Below, in pieces: positions 17,764 to 26,318 of a stretch of DNA of 64,000 nucleotides. Within the stretch, counting starts at the first letter, position 1. Each line of letters opens with the position of its first letter. The notes beneath the pieces are model-generated. The model did not search any database, was not told the DNA's origin, and was given only the letters and a program-made list of their open reading frames with translations. Source of the DNA: CAVQDV01 sp963711375. GTDB lineage: Bacteria > Pseudomonadota > Gammaproteobacteria > Coxiellales > Coxiellaceae. The DNA is taken from the NCBI GenBank assembly GCA_963711375.1, contig CAVQDV010000005.1:1612001-1676000 (forward strand). The letters run 5' to 3'. A program made the position numbers and the translations under genes.

Positions 17764-17802
17764 TGTCCCCTCTCCCCTTGCCGGAGAGGGTTACTGAGGG
17801 GT
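17764..17802. repeat. Interspersed CCCTCTCC-type repeat
   Basis: CCCCTCTCCCCTTG / CCGGAGAGGG arms followed by the tail TTACTGAGGGG. This tail variant (TTACTGAGGGG rather than TTAGGGTGAGGGG) is shared with the copies at 18890 and 57353. A fragment with only GGGGGAGGGTTACTGAGGGG lies at 18893-18915 between tolA and tolB. Confidence 0.8.
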
Positions 17803-17855
17803 GTTAATTGTTTCCGCAAAACGCATATTCCAGGCACCTTTTCCAGTGATTAATT

Positions 17856-17882
17856 TTGTGTCAAACTACGTTCGGTTATAAT
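17856..17882 (+). promoter_or_regulatory. Probable tolA promoter
   Basis: TATAAT at 17877-17882 with TTGTGT at 17856-17861 gives a spacer of only 15 bp, so the -10 is convincing and the -35 is not. Confidence 0.45.
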
Positions 17883-17943
17883 TGTGACCGTTATGATCTC
17901 CTAAAAGACGGCCATGAAATAGAGAATAGTTAGAGAAAGTGTA

Positions 17944-18885
17944 ATGACAACGTTTGTGTACAAATATCGAGTTCCCATTTGCATGTCCATAGCCCTGCAT
18001 CTTGCGGTCATTATCCTAGTTTTTGTGAAAATGCCAGCAAAGGGCTTAAGTTTTCCGCCGGTAGCAGCGCCTCAGCCGGCCGTGGTTCAGGCCACGGCTG
18101 TTAATAGCGCCGAAGTGGCTAAACAGATTCAAGCGATTCAGCATGAACAATTGATGCGGGATCACGTCCAACAGCAGCATCTAAAAGATATTCAGGAAAA
18201 GGCAGAAGCGGCAAAAGAGGCTCAGGCCAGCGCACAAGCCCATGTCGAAAAATTGAAAGTTGAACAAGAGCAGATGAAAGAGGCAGAAGTTCTCCGTGCC
18301 AAACAATTAGCAGAGATGAACTCCAAAGCCAAAGCTGAGAAAGCTAAAATGGTGGCAGCGCAGAAAGCCGAGGAAAAGAAAATCTTGGCCGAACAACAGG
18401 CCGAAGCCAAAAAAATAAAGGCCGCACAAGCTCTAGCAAAAAAACAGCAGCTCGCCAAAAAATCAAAAGAATTACAGCAAAAATTAATGGCACAGCAATT
18501 AGCGCAGGAAAATAAACAGCTAACTAAATTACAAAGCTCGGAAAATGCGCAGGCTCAGACCCAAGCAGAGACCGCAAGCTTAGTGAATAAATACACTAGC
18601 AAAATTCTAGGTGTAATTGGGGATAATTGGAATGTTGCTCCGGGCACGTCGAGTGATTTAAAGGTGCAGTACCTCATTCATGTGGCGCCAGATGGTAAGG
18701 TAATAAGCGCAACTTTGGTGAGTACGAGTGGCGATCCACTTTTAGATGATTCGGCAAAAGTAGCAATTATGAAATCTTCGCCGCTGCCGGTGCCAAAAGA
18801 CAGCGCGAACTTTGAACATTTCCGTGAATTTCGATTGACATTAACGCCACAGCACGTTAAAGAAATGTCGGACGCAACAGCGTAG
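17944..18885 (+). CDS. tolA: TolA, cell-envelope integrity protein
   Basis: 313 aa. It has a short cytoplasmic N-terminus and a single TM helix at about residues 11-30 (CMSIALHLAVIILVF contains the SxxxH motif used to bind TolQR). A long Ala/Lys/Glu/Gln-rich helical domain covers about 60-215, and the C-terminal TonB-like domain III (about 220-313) includes LKVQYLIHVAPDGKV. TolA links the inner-membrane TolQR motor to TolB-Pal and is needed for outer-membrane constriction at division. tolB, pal and cpoB follow on the same strand, but tolQ and tolR are not upstream, which is unusual for this cluster. Confidence 0.92.
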   Translation: MTTFVYKYRVPICMSIALHLAVIILVFVKMPAKGLSFPPVAAPQPAVVQATAVNSAEVAKQIQAIQHEQLMRDHVQQQHLKDIQEKAEAAKEAQASAQAHVEKLKVEQEQMKEAEVLRAKQLAEMNSKAKAEKAKMVAAQKAEEKKILAEQQAEAKKIKAAQALAKKQQLAKKSKELQQKLMAQQLAQENKQLTKLQSSENAQAQTQAETASLVNKYTSKILGVIGDNWNVAPGTSSDLKVQYLIHVAPDGKVISATLVSTSGDPLLDDSAKVAIMKSSPLPVPKDSANFEHFREFRLTLTPQHVKEMSDATA

Positions 18886-18980
18886 AATTTTTAGGGGGAG
18901 GGTTACTGAGGGGAAATTAATTACGATTTCCAGGCAATCCTGGAATCGCTAACTTTGCAGATAAATACAAGGTAAATAAA

Positions 18981-20321
18981 ATGAAAAACATAATAAAACT
19001 AAGCCTAATTTGTATGGGACTTTTCGGATTAATCCCCGCCCACGCTACTTTAGATCTCGAATTAACTCAGGGCGTGAGCTCTGCAATTCCAATTGCCGTT
19101 TCGGCATTTACCAATGATTCCGCCTCTTCGGTTCCTGGCAATCAGGCCGTTTCGCAAATTATCACCAACGATTTGAATAACAGCGGCCAATTTCGGGTAA
19201 AAAATACACCTGAAAATTCCGCTGCCGGGAATTTTGATTTTGCCTATTGGCGTGGGCAGGGCGTCAACGATGTCGTTATCGGAAACGTGAACGCACTGCC
19301 AAATGGCAAATTCCAAGTGCAATTCCGCTTAATGGGCTTATATGCCCAAAACAACGCGAACCAAAGTGATTCAAGCGCGGCGACTTTGTTAAGCCAGTCC
19401 TTTACGACGTCTCGAGAAGGTTTGCGCACGGTCTCGCATCACATCAGCGATTTAGTTTTTCAAAAATTGACGGGCATTCGTGGTGTTTTTAATACTAAAA
19501 TCGCCTACATCCTAGTTAACCGACAACCGAATTTGCCAGGTCGCCCCATGAAAAGCCAGTATCGTTTAGAAGTGGCCGACATGGATGGCTATAATCCGCA
19601 GACCTTATTGACCTCTAAGCAGCCGATAATGTCACCTTCTTGGGATCCAGACGGAAAAAATATTGCCTACGTATCCTTTGAAAATCACGAAGCGGGGATT
19701 TATTTCCAAAACATTTATAACGCGCATCGTCAATTAGTAACTCGTTTTCCAGGGATTAATGGGGCTCCAGCATTTTCGCCAGATGGGCAAAAAATGGCGC
19801 TGGTTTTAGCGATATCCGGCAATCCAAAAATTTATTTGCTGGATTTAGCCAGTAAAAAATTAACGCAGTTGACGCAAGGGAGCTCGATTGACACTGAACC
19901 TTGTTTTTCACCCGATGGAAAATCCATGATTTTTACATCCGATCGTGGAGGCTCCCCTCAAATTTATCGTTATACCTTAGCCACAGGTCAAACCGAACGC
20001 CTTACTTTTACCGGCAATTATAATGCGCGGGCATTGTATTTACCTGATGAGAGGGGTATTGTGATGATGCATCGCGAAGGTGGTTTATTTAGCATTGCGT
20101 ATCAGAATTTAGCCAGCGGCCAATTCAGGACACTGACGCAGGCTGGTAGTGACGAATCACCAAGCCTTGCGCCGAATGGTCAAATGATTATTTATGCAAC
20201 CGATACGGCAGAACGTGGCGTGCTCGCCATGGTTTCCTTAAACGGTCGTATTAAATTAAAATTACCGGCAAGAGATGGTAGCGTGCAAGAACCAGCGTGG
20301 TCGCCATTTTTGCATAATTAA
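18981..20321 (+). CDS. tolB: TolB, periplasmic beta-propeller
   Basis: 446 aa. A signal peptide (residues 1-22, ending PAHA) is followed by the N-terminal mixed domain (about 25-160) and then a six-bladed propeller with repeated SPSWDPDGKNIAYVS / AFSPDGQKMAL / CFSPDGKSMIFTS blades. TolB binds Pal and the TolA C-terminal domain in the periplasm. It starts 95 bp after tolA, and a partial palindromic repeat sits in that gap. The ATG has a weak AAGG box upstream. Confidence 0.95.
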   Translation: MKNIIKLSLICMGLFGLIPAHATLDLELTQGVSSAIPIAVSAFTNDSASSVPGNQAVSQIITNDLNNSGQFRVKNTPENSAAGNFDFAYWRGQGVNDVVIGNVNALPNGKFQVQFRLMGLYAQNNANQSDSSAATLLSQSFTTSREGLRTVSHHISDLVFQKLTGIRGVFNTKIAYILVNRQPNLPGRPMKSQYRLEVADMDGYNPQTLLTSKQPIMSPSWDPDGKNIAYVSFENHEAGIYFQNIYNAHRQLVTRFPGINGAPAFSPDGQKMALVLAISGNPKIYLLDLASKKLTQLTQGSSIDTEPCFSPDGKSMIFTSDRGGSPQIYRYTLATGQTERLTFTGNYNARALYLPDERGIVMMHREGGLFSIAYQNLASGQFRTLTQAGSDESPSLAPNGQMIIYATDTAERGVLAMVSLNGRIKLKLPARDGSVQEPAWSPFLHN

Positions 20322-20348
20322 AAAGGTTTCAAACAGGAGAAAAAATAA

Positions 20349-20870
20349 ATGAATAAATTGAGTAAGTTTTTAGTCATCGGTCTTAGCGTAGCAGCATTAG
20401 CGGCTTGTGCGAAAAAAAATCCAGGCGACAATGGTACTACTAGCGGTGGCGACGGCGTAAATGCAGCAGCGGCACAAGGTTCAGATGGTTTTCAATACGA
20501 TTCAAATGGTATGCGAATTAATCCCCTGAGAGCGCCGGCGAATCAAACGTATTATTTTGAATTCGATTCCAGCAATATGCGTTCGCAAGATATGAATGCC
20601 CTGAATATTCAAGCGAATTATTTAGCGGCACATCCCAACGTTAGAATTCGTTTAGAAGGTAACACCGATAACCGCGGAAGCCGTGAATATAATATTGGAT
20701 TAGGCTGGCGTCGTGATCAGGCGGTTGCTCGATTATTAGAACAACAAGGCGTAAAACCTGGTCAAATTAAAATGGTGAGCTATGGTAAAGAACGTCCGGT
20801 TGCGATGGGTGACACATCACAAGCCTGGGCTTTAAATCGTCGCGTGGATCTTAAATACATAGGTCAATAG
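20349..20870 (+). CDS. pal: Pal, peptidoglycan-associated lipoprotein
   Basis: 173 aa. A lipobox LAAC puts the lipidated cysteine at residue 20. A flexible Gly/Asn-rich linker is followed by the OmpA-like peptidoglycan-binding domain (about 68-173), with EGNTDNRGSREYN and the conserved LGWRRDQAV...NRRVDL residues that contact diaminopimelate. Pal anchors the outer membrane to the wall and is part of the Tol-Pal system. It follows tolB by 27 bp with an AGGAG box. Confidence 0.96.
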   Translation: MNKLSKFLVIGLSVAALAACAKKNPGDNGTTSGGDGVNAAAAQGSDGFQYDSNGMRINPLRAPANQTYYFEFDSSNMRSQDMNALNIQANYLAAHPNVRIRLEGNTDNRGSREYNIGLGWRRDQAVARLLEQQGVKPGQIKMVSYGKERPVAMGDTSQAWALNRRVDLKYIGQ

Positions 20871-20872
20871 TT

Positions 20873-21814
20873 ATGAAACAGGCATTACTGGTTTTGAGTT
20901 GTACGGCGGCATTATTTTCAATGCCGCTTTTATACGCGAATGATGCGCCCGTGGTTGATGTTACACAGCAAGCACAAACGCAAGCGGCAGAGCCCGATGA
21001 TGGGGGCGGTGATTCCACACAAACGCCGCTTGTTACAAGCGTTTCGCCCAGTAATGCTCCTGATGAACAGGTTCCCGAAAATAATAATAATTCTGCTGTG
21101 ACTCAGATTCCTCCCATTTCGACTTCGAATATGTCGACTTCAAAGCGAGTGTCTCGTCTTGAGCAACAAGTGCAAAATTTAATTCGCATGAATTTGCCAC
21201 AGCAAGTTTCGCAATTGCAGCAAAAGGTCGATAAATTACAAGGCGAACTGCAAGTACAGAATCACACGATTGACAGCTTGAACAAGCAGCTTGCACAAAA
21301 TGCACCTGGAAAAAATGCGGACTCTAAGAAAGCTCCTTATAGTGATGTCGCTCCCAGCACGACGACGGGTGATGTATCTACAAAAGTTCCGCCTCCTGCC
21401 GTAAAAAATGTTACTGATGAAGCCACTTCCTATCGAAATGCTTTTGATCTATTAATTAAAAAACAATATGCGCCAGCAGGCGATGCATTTTCGAGTTATT
21501 TAAAACAATATCCAAAGGGCCAATTTTTAGTGAATGCCCATTATTGGTTGGGTGAGATTTATTTATTGCAGAAAAAATCCCCAGAGGCTTTAGTGCAATT
21601 TCAATCGGTCGCAAATGATTTTCCGAATTCTTCCAAAGTGTCGGATGCGAAATTAAAAATAGCTCAAATTCTCGCACAAACCGGCAAGGTACCCGAGGCG
21701 CGTCAGCAATTAACGACAATCATTAAAAAATATCCGGGTTCTACAGCGGCACAATTAGCGAAAATTCAGTTACAACAATTAAGCCCAGCAAAAAAGCAGA
21801 GCGAAGAAGAGTAA
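20873..21814 (+). CDS. cpoB: CpoB (YbgF), Tol-Pal associated TPR protein
   Basis: 313 aa starting 2 bp after the pal stop. It has a signal peptide (about residues 1-22), a Gln-rich coiled coil (about 85-140) and C-terminal TPR repeats (about 185-310) with YRNAFDLLIKKQYAPAGDAF and AHYWLGEIYLLQKKSPEAL. CpoB trimerises through the coiled coil and tunes cell-wall synthesis with TolA at the septum. The domain order and length match the family. Confidence 0.92.
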   Translation: MKQALLVLSCTAALFSMPLLYANDAPVVDVTQQAQTQAAEPDDGGGDSTQTPLVTSVSPSNAPDEQVPENNNNSAVTQIPPISTSNMSTSKRVSRLEQQVQNLIRMNLPQQVSQLQQKVDKLQGELQVQNHTIDSLNKQLAQNAPGKNADSKKAPYSDVAPSTTTGDVSTKVPPPAVKNVTDEATSYRNAFDLLIKKQYAPAGDAFSSYLKQYPKGQFLVNAHYWLGEIYLLQKKSPEALVQFQSVANDFPNSSKVSDAKLKIAQILAQTGKVPEARQQLTTIIKKYPGSTAAQLAKIQLQQLSPAKKQSEEE

Positions 21815-21819
21815 TATTT

Positions 21820-21926
21820 CCCCCTCTCCCCTTGCGGGAGAGGCAGGGATAAGTCCTGCAGGAGCTTCTAAGTGCATGGCGACTATTGTCCCCTCTCCCC
21901 TTGCGGGAGAGGGTTAGGGTGAGGGG
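21820..21926. repeat. Two interspersed CCCTCTCC-type repeats
   Basis: A short copy (21820-21848) and a full copy (21889-21926, with the TTAGGGTGAGGGG tail) sit between cpoB and queE, separated by 40 bp. They may terminate the tol operon. Confidence 0.85.
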
Positions 21927-21947
21927 TATTAAATCCCCAGAAAATTT

Positions 21948-22595
21948 ATGAAAGAACAAAAACTACGCCTAACGGAAATATTTTATTCCCTACAAGGAGA
22001 GTCAAAATCAGTGGGATGCCCCACGGTTTTCGTACGCCTCACCGGCTGCCCCCTGCGTTGCCAATACTGCGACACGGCATACGCATTTTCAGGCGGAGAA
22101 TTATGGGAAATATCGAAGATCTTATCCGAAGTCGCAAAATATAATCCCCGTTATGTTACCGTCACTGGCGGCGAACCCTTAGCGCAAGCGGCTTGTCTGG
22201 AATTATTGAGGGAATTATGCGATCAACATTATACAGTTTCGTTAGAAACCAGTGGCGCATTAGATGTGAGCAAAGTGGATCCGCGTGTCGTAAAAGTTTT
22301 AGACGTAAAAACTCCAGGCTCTCATGAAGTAAGCAAAAATTTATTCAGTAATTTTGATTACCTGCTTCCACACGATCAAATTAAATTTGTAATCTGCGAT
22401 CGAGCTGATTATCAATGGTCGAAGGAATTTATTGACAAACATCAACTCGCGAAACGGGCAGACATTTTATTTTCCCCAAGTTTTCAGCAAATACAAAATG
22501 AAGAATTGGCGGAGTGGATTTTGCAAGATCGCCTGCAGGTGAGATTTCAACTTCAGATGCATAAATATATCTGGGGTGATGCTCAGGGAAAATAG
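21948..22595 (+). CDS. queE: QueE, 7-carboxy-7-deazaguanine synthase
   Basis: 215 aa radical-SAM enzyme with the CxxxCxxC motif CPLRCQYC at residues 34-41. FYSLQGES near the start is typical of QueE, and VTVTGGEPLAQ is the GGEP motif binding SAM. It converts carboxy-tetrahydropterin to carboxy-deazaguanine in queuosine synthesis for tRNA. Its TAG stop is immediately followed by the ttcA ATG, so two tRNA-modification genes are coupled. queC and queD are not in the window. Confidence 0.94.
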   Translation: MKEQKLRLTEIFYSLQGESKSVGCPTVFVRLTGCPLRCQYCDTAYAFSGGELWEISKILSEVAKYNPRYVTVTGGEPLAQAACLELLRELCDQHYTVSLETSGALDVSKVDPRVVKVLDVKTPGSHEVSKNLFSNFDYLLPHDQIKFVICDRADYQWSKEFIDKHQLAKRADILFSPSFQQIQNEELAEWILQDRLQVRFQLQMHKYIWGDAQGK

Positions 22596-23417
22596 ATGAA
22601 AATTGAAGCTTTAGAAAAAAAATTAATGCACTACATGGGTAAGGCGATTAATGAATTTAAGATGATCCAAAAGGGTGATCGTGTCATGGTTTGCCTTTCT
22701 GGCGGAAAAGATTCGTATACTATGCTCACGATTTTAAATAAAATTCGTGTAGCCATGAAATGCAATTTTGAGCTGCATTCCTATACCCTCGATCAGTCGC
22801 AACCGGGTTGGGATGATTCTAAAATGCGAGAATTTTTAGAATCTAAAAAAATCCCCTACACCATTGAAACACGTGACACCTATTCTGTCGTTCTCGAAAA
22901 AGTTCCGGAAGGAAAAACCTATTGTTCACTGTGTTCCCGCTTAAGACGAGGCAATATTTATCGTTATGCGGAAGAAAATGGCTATAATAAAATTGCACTT
23001 GGTCATCACCGCGATGATTTAATTCGTACTTTATTAATGTCAATTTTATATAGCGGTCAAATTCGCTCGATGCCTCCAAAATTATTATCGGATAATAAAA
23101 AAAATGTCATCATTCGTCCGATGGCCTATTGTCAAGAGACTGACATTATCGAATATGCAAAAGCAAAAGAATTTCCTATAATTCCCTGCAATTTATGTGG
23201 TTCTCAAGAAACCCTGATGCGAAAACGCGTACAAAAGCTTATCGAGGAACTTTCCGCAGAAAATTCCAAGGTGCCGAGCAATATTTTACATGCTTTGTCC
23301 AGCGTCAACCCAAGTCAATTAATGGATACCTCTCTTTGGGATTTTAAATCTTTGGGCGTCTCTGAAACCCGACAATCGAACACTCTTGAAATTCCTGAGG
23401 AAGACCTCAGTTTTTAA
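22596..23417 (+). CDS. ttcA: TtcA, tRNA 2-thiocytidine-32 synthetase
   Basis: 273 aa. The PP-loop motif SGGKDS is at residues 35-40, CxxC at 110/113 (CSLC) and a third cysteine pair CNLC near 200. These bind ATP and the [4Fe-4S] cluster used to thiolate C32 of certain tRNAs. The length is typical of gammaproteobacterial TtcA. It begins directly at the queE stop codon. Confidence 0.93.
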   Translation: MKIEALEKKLMHYMGKAINEFKMIQKGDRVMVCLSGGKDSYTMLTILNKIRVAMKCNFELHSYTLDQSQPGWDDSKMREFLESKKIPYTIETRDTYSVVLEKVPEGKTYCSLCSRLRRGNIYRYAEENGYNKIALGHHRDDLIRTLLMSILYSGQIRSMPPKLLSDNKKNVIIRPMAYCQETDIIEYAKAKEFPIIPCNLCGSQETLMRKRVQKLIEELSAENSKVPSNILHALSSVNPSQLMDTSLWDFKSLGVSETRQSNTLEIPEEDLSF

Positions 23418-23433
23418 TGCCTCTATCCTACTC

Positions 23434-23459
23434 CTTGAAATTCATAACATAGCCCATAT
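23434..23459 (+). promoter_or_regulatory. Sigma-32 (heat-shock) promoter of clpB
   Basis: CTTGAA at 23434-23439 and GCCCATAT at 23452-23459 match the sigma-32 consensus CTTGAA / CCCCATNT with a 12-bp gap between the boxes as written here. It lies 33 bp upstream of the clpB start, in the right place to give a short leader. Confidence 0.8.
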
Positions 23460-23492
23460 CTAAATATTACAGCATTGATGGAGGCAGAACTC

Positions 23493-26078
23493 ATGCGAAT
23501 GGATAAATTTACGAGCTTATTTCAAATGGCTTTAGCGGATGCGCAATCCTTGGCGCTAGGGCGAGATAATCAGTTTATTGAACCGGCGCATTTGATTTTA
23601 GCGATGCTGAATCAAGATCAAGGCTCGGTTCGACCGCTCTTAAGTAAGGCCGGTGTGCAAATTCCAGTTTTACTCGATAAATTAAACGCGGCCCTTGATC
23701 GTCTGCCAGAAGTGCAGGGTGGTGCGGCGGGTGAAGTGCATATTAGCAATGAATTAAGTCGACTTCTCAATGTCACCGATAAACTCGCCCAAAAACGTAA
23801 AGACCAATATATTTCTTCCGAATTATTTGTGTTGGCGGCTGTGGAAGATAAAGGTTCCCTCGGGGAAATTTTGCGTGCGGCGGGGGCGAATAAAAAAGGC
23901 CTAGAAAATGCAATTAATGAAGTGCGTGGAGGAGAAGCCGTGAATAATCCGGGGGCTGAAGAACAACGCCAAGCGTTGCAAAAATACACGATTGATTTAA
24001 CCGAGCGCGCCGAAATGGGCAAGCTCGATCCTGTTATTGGACGCGACGAAGAAATTCGCCGAACGATTCAAGTTTTGCAACGCAGAACAAAAAATAATCC
24101 GGTTTTAATTGGTGAGCCAGGCGTTGGAAAAACTGCTATCGTCGAAGGTTTGGCACTTCGAATAATTAATGGCGAAGTGCCAGAAGGCCTTAAAAATAAG
24201 CGTTTATTAGCGCTCGACATGGGCGCTCTTATTGCAGGTGCAAAATATCGCGGCGAATTTGAGGAACGATTAAAAGCCGTGCTTAAAGATTTATCGAAAC
24301 AAGAAGGCCAAATTATTTTATTTATTGATGAGCTCCATACTATGGTGGGCGCAGGAAAAGCGGAAGGGGCGATGGATGCGGGAAATATGCTAAAACCTGC
24401 ATTAGCTCGCGGAGAATTGCATTGCATTGGTGCCACAACCCTTGATGAATATCGTCAATACATCGAAAAAGATGCGGCCCTTGAAAGACGGTTTCAAAAA
24501 GTCTTAGTCGAAGAACCTAGCGTCGTCGATACGATTGCGATTTTGAGAGGTTTGAAAGAACGATATGAAGTGCATCATGGAGTAGAAATTACAGATCCTG
24601 CCATCGTTGCTGCTGCTACTTTATCGCATCGCTATATTTCCGACCGAAATTTGCCGGATAAAGCGATCGATTTAGTGGATGAAGCTGCCAGCCACATTCG
24701 AATGGAAATGGATTCAAAACCCGAAGATTTGGATCGTTTAGAGCGCCGATTAATCCAGCTAAAAATCGAACGAGAAGCCCTAAAAAAAGAAAAAGATGAG
24801 GCTTCGAAAAAACGCTTAGGCGATTTGGAAACTGAAATTCAAAAATTATCAAAACAATATGCCGATTTAGAGGAAATTTGGAAAGGTGAAAAAGCTAATT
24901 TACAAGGTGCCCAGCAAATTAAAGAAGAATTAGAGCAGGCACGTATGGAGCTTGAAACCGCTAGACGTGCTACGGATTTGCAGCGCATGTCGGAATTGCA
25001 ATATGGAAAAATCCCTGCACTTGAGAAAAAATTGCAGGAGGCTTCCTCCCAAGAAAGTAAAGCACCTGAAAATAAATTATTGCGCAATAAAGTCACCGAA
25101 GAAGAAATTGCAGAAGTGGTTTCAAAATGGACGCATATTCCAGTCTCAAAAATGCTGGAAGGCGAAAAAGAAAAATTATTACGGATGGAAGAAGCCTTGC
25201 ACAAACGCGTGATAGGTCAAGATGAAGCGGTAATTGCTGTCTCAAACGCTATTCGTCGTTCACGAGCAGGATTGTCGGACCCCAATCGTCCGATTGGTTC
25301 TTTTTTATTTTTAGGCCCAACGGGTGTGGGAAAAACCGAATTATGCAAAAGTCTCGCGGAATTTATGTTTGACACAGTGGATGCCATGATTCGAATTGAT
25401 ATGTCTGAATTTATGGAAAAACATTCGGTGGCGAGATTAATTGGCGCGCCGCCCGGATATGTGGGTTATGAAGAGGGTGGATTTTTAACGGAGGCGGTTC
25501 GAAGAAAACCTTATTCTGTTATTTTGCTCGATGAAGTAGAAAAAGCTCATGCCGATGTTTTTAATATTTTGCTACAAGTTTTAGATGATGGGCGCTTAAC
25601 TGATGGTCAAGGCCGTACAGTAGATTTTAAAAACACGGTGGTGGTGATGACCTCGAATTTAGGCTCGAATGTCATCCAAGAGTTCGGCGGTGAAAAATAC
25701 GAAGTGATGAAAGAAGCCGTGATGGCAGTGGTGCGTGATCATTTTCGCCCAGAATTTATTAATCGCATTGATGAGGCTGTTGTATTTCACGCACTGGGTC
25801 AAGCGCAAATTCGCGATATTGCGAGAATTCAAATTGAGCACATTCGTGATCGCCTGCGTGAAAAAGATTATGGCCTAGAATTAAGTGATGGTGCTTTGGA
25901 TTATTTAGCAGCTGTTGGCTTTGATCCAACCTATGGCGCCCGCCCCTTAAAACGTGCTATCCAGCAATGGATCGAAAATCCCTTAGCGCAAGATATCCTC
26001 TCCGGGAAATTTGCGCCCCACGACGTCGTAAAAGTCATATGCAAAGAAGACCGCCTACTCTTCGAACGCAAAAGCTAG
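23493..26078 (+). CDS. clpB: ClpB, protein disaggregase
   Basis: 861 aa starting MRMDKFTSLF; GGAGG eight nt before the ATG at 23493 supports this start over earlier TTG/ATG codons. It has an N-terminal Clp_N domain, AAA-1 with Walker A GEPGVGKT near residue 207, a long middle coiled-coil domain (about 400-520) characteristic of ClpB, and AAA-2 with Walker A GPTGVGKT near 608 and the C-terminal D2 small domain. It resolubilises aggregated proteins with DnaK/DnaJ/GrpE after heat stress. The heat-shock promoter just upstream fits. Confidence 0.97.
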   Translation: MRMDKFTSLFQMALADAQSLALGRDNQFIEPAHLILAMLNQDQGSVRPLLSKAGVQIPVLLDKLNAALDRLPEVQGGAAGEVHISNELSRLLNVTDKLAQKRKDQYISSELFVLAAVEDKGSLGEILRAAGANKKGLENAINEVRGGEAVNNPGAEEQRQALQKYTIDLTERAEMGKLDPVIGRDEEIRRTIQVLQRRTKNNPVLIGEPGVGKTAIVEGLALRIINGEVPEGLKNKRLLALDMGALIAGAKYRGEFEERLKAVLKDLSKQEGQIILFIDELHTMVGAGKAEGAMDAGNMLKPALARGELHCIGATTLDEYRQYIEKDAALERRFQKVLVEEPSVVDTIAILRGLKERYEVHHGVEITDPAIVAAATLSHRYISDRNLPDKAIDLVDEAASHIRMEMDSKPEDLDRLERRLIQLKIEREALKKEKDEASKKRLGDLETEIQKLSKQYADLEEIWKGEKANLQGAQQIKEELEQARMELETARRATDLQRMSELQYGKIPALEKKLQEASSQESKAPENKLLRNKVTEEEIAEVVSKWTHIPVSKMLEGEKEKLLRMEEALHKRVIGQDEAVIAVSNAIRRSRAGLSDPNRPIGSFLFLGPTGVGKTELCKSLAEFMFDTVDAMIRIDMSEFMEKHSVARLIGAPPGYVGYEEGGFLTEAVRRKPYSVILLDEVEKAHADVFNILLQVLDDGRLTDGQGRTVDFKNTVVVMTSNLGSNVIQEFGGEKYEVMKEAVMAVVRDHFRPEFINRIDEAVVFHALGQAQIRDIARIQIEHIRDRLREKDYGLELSDGALDYLAAVGFDPTYGARPLKRAIQQWIENPLAQDILSGKFAPHDVVKVICKEDRLLFERKS

Positions 26079-26158
26079 GTAAAAGCCCTTATGGAAATGG
26101 TTTGGGTGAGGGCAACCTAAGCAGCAGGGCTAACCCCAACTGCGTGGGCAACTCTTGC

Positions 26159-26195
26159 TCCCTCTCCCCTTGCGGGAGAGGGTTTAGGGTGAGGG
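26159..26195. repeat. Interspersed CCCTCTCC-type repeat
   Basis: Full-length copy with the GTTTAGGGTGAGGG tail, between clpB and the palindrome array of the first ATPase gene. Confidence 0.85.
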
Positions 26196-26213
26196 ATTCC
26201 AAAGTCACCCAAA

Positions 26214-26306
26214 AGATTTGGCGGATTATAGCCGCTTATATTCCGCCAAATCTCAATTGCACTTTTAGATTTGGCGGATTATAATCTCCTATATTCCGCC
26301 AAATCT
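26214..26306. repeat. Two tandem 40-bp palindromes upstream of ATPase gene 1
   Basis: Copies at 26214-26253 and 26267-26306, each with perfect 12-bp arms AGATTTGGCGGA / TCCGCCAAATCT around an AT-rich centre. They start 53 bp apart (about five helical turns), separated by 13 bp. The second copy ends 12 bp before the ATPase ATG at 26319. Only the arms are conserved between copies; the centres differ (ATAGCCGCTTA versus ATAATCTCCTA). Comparable but sequence-unrelated arrays precede the two paralogous genes. Confidence 0.95.
26257..26285 (+). promoter_or_regulatory. Promoter embedded in palindrome array 1
   Basis: TTGCAC (26257-26262) lies in the gap between the palindromes and TATAAT (26280-26285) lies in the centre of the second palindrome, with a 17-bp spacer. 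A protein binding the palindromes would cover this promoter. Confidence 0.75.
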
Positions 26307-26318
26307 GGAGCACAACTC

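Larger units (their letters stand above)
17542..17943. other. Intergenic region between effector-like operon and tolA
   Basis: Divergent intergenic region of about 400 bp with no convincing gene. It holds one interspersed CCCTCTCC repeat (17764-17802) and the tolA promoter (17856-17882). The leader side of the 669-aa gene (17542-17640) has no strong promoter match by eye. Confidence 0.6.
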
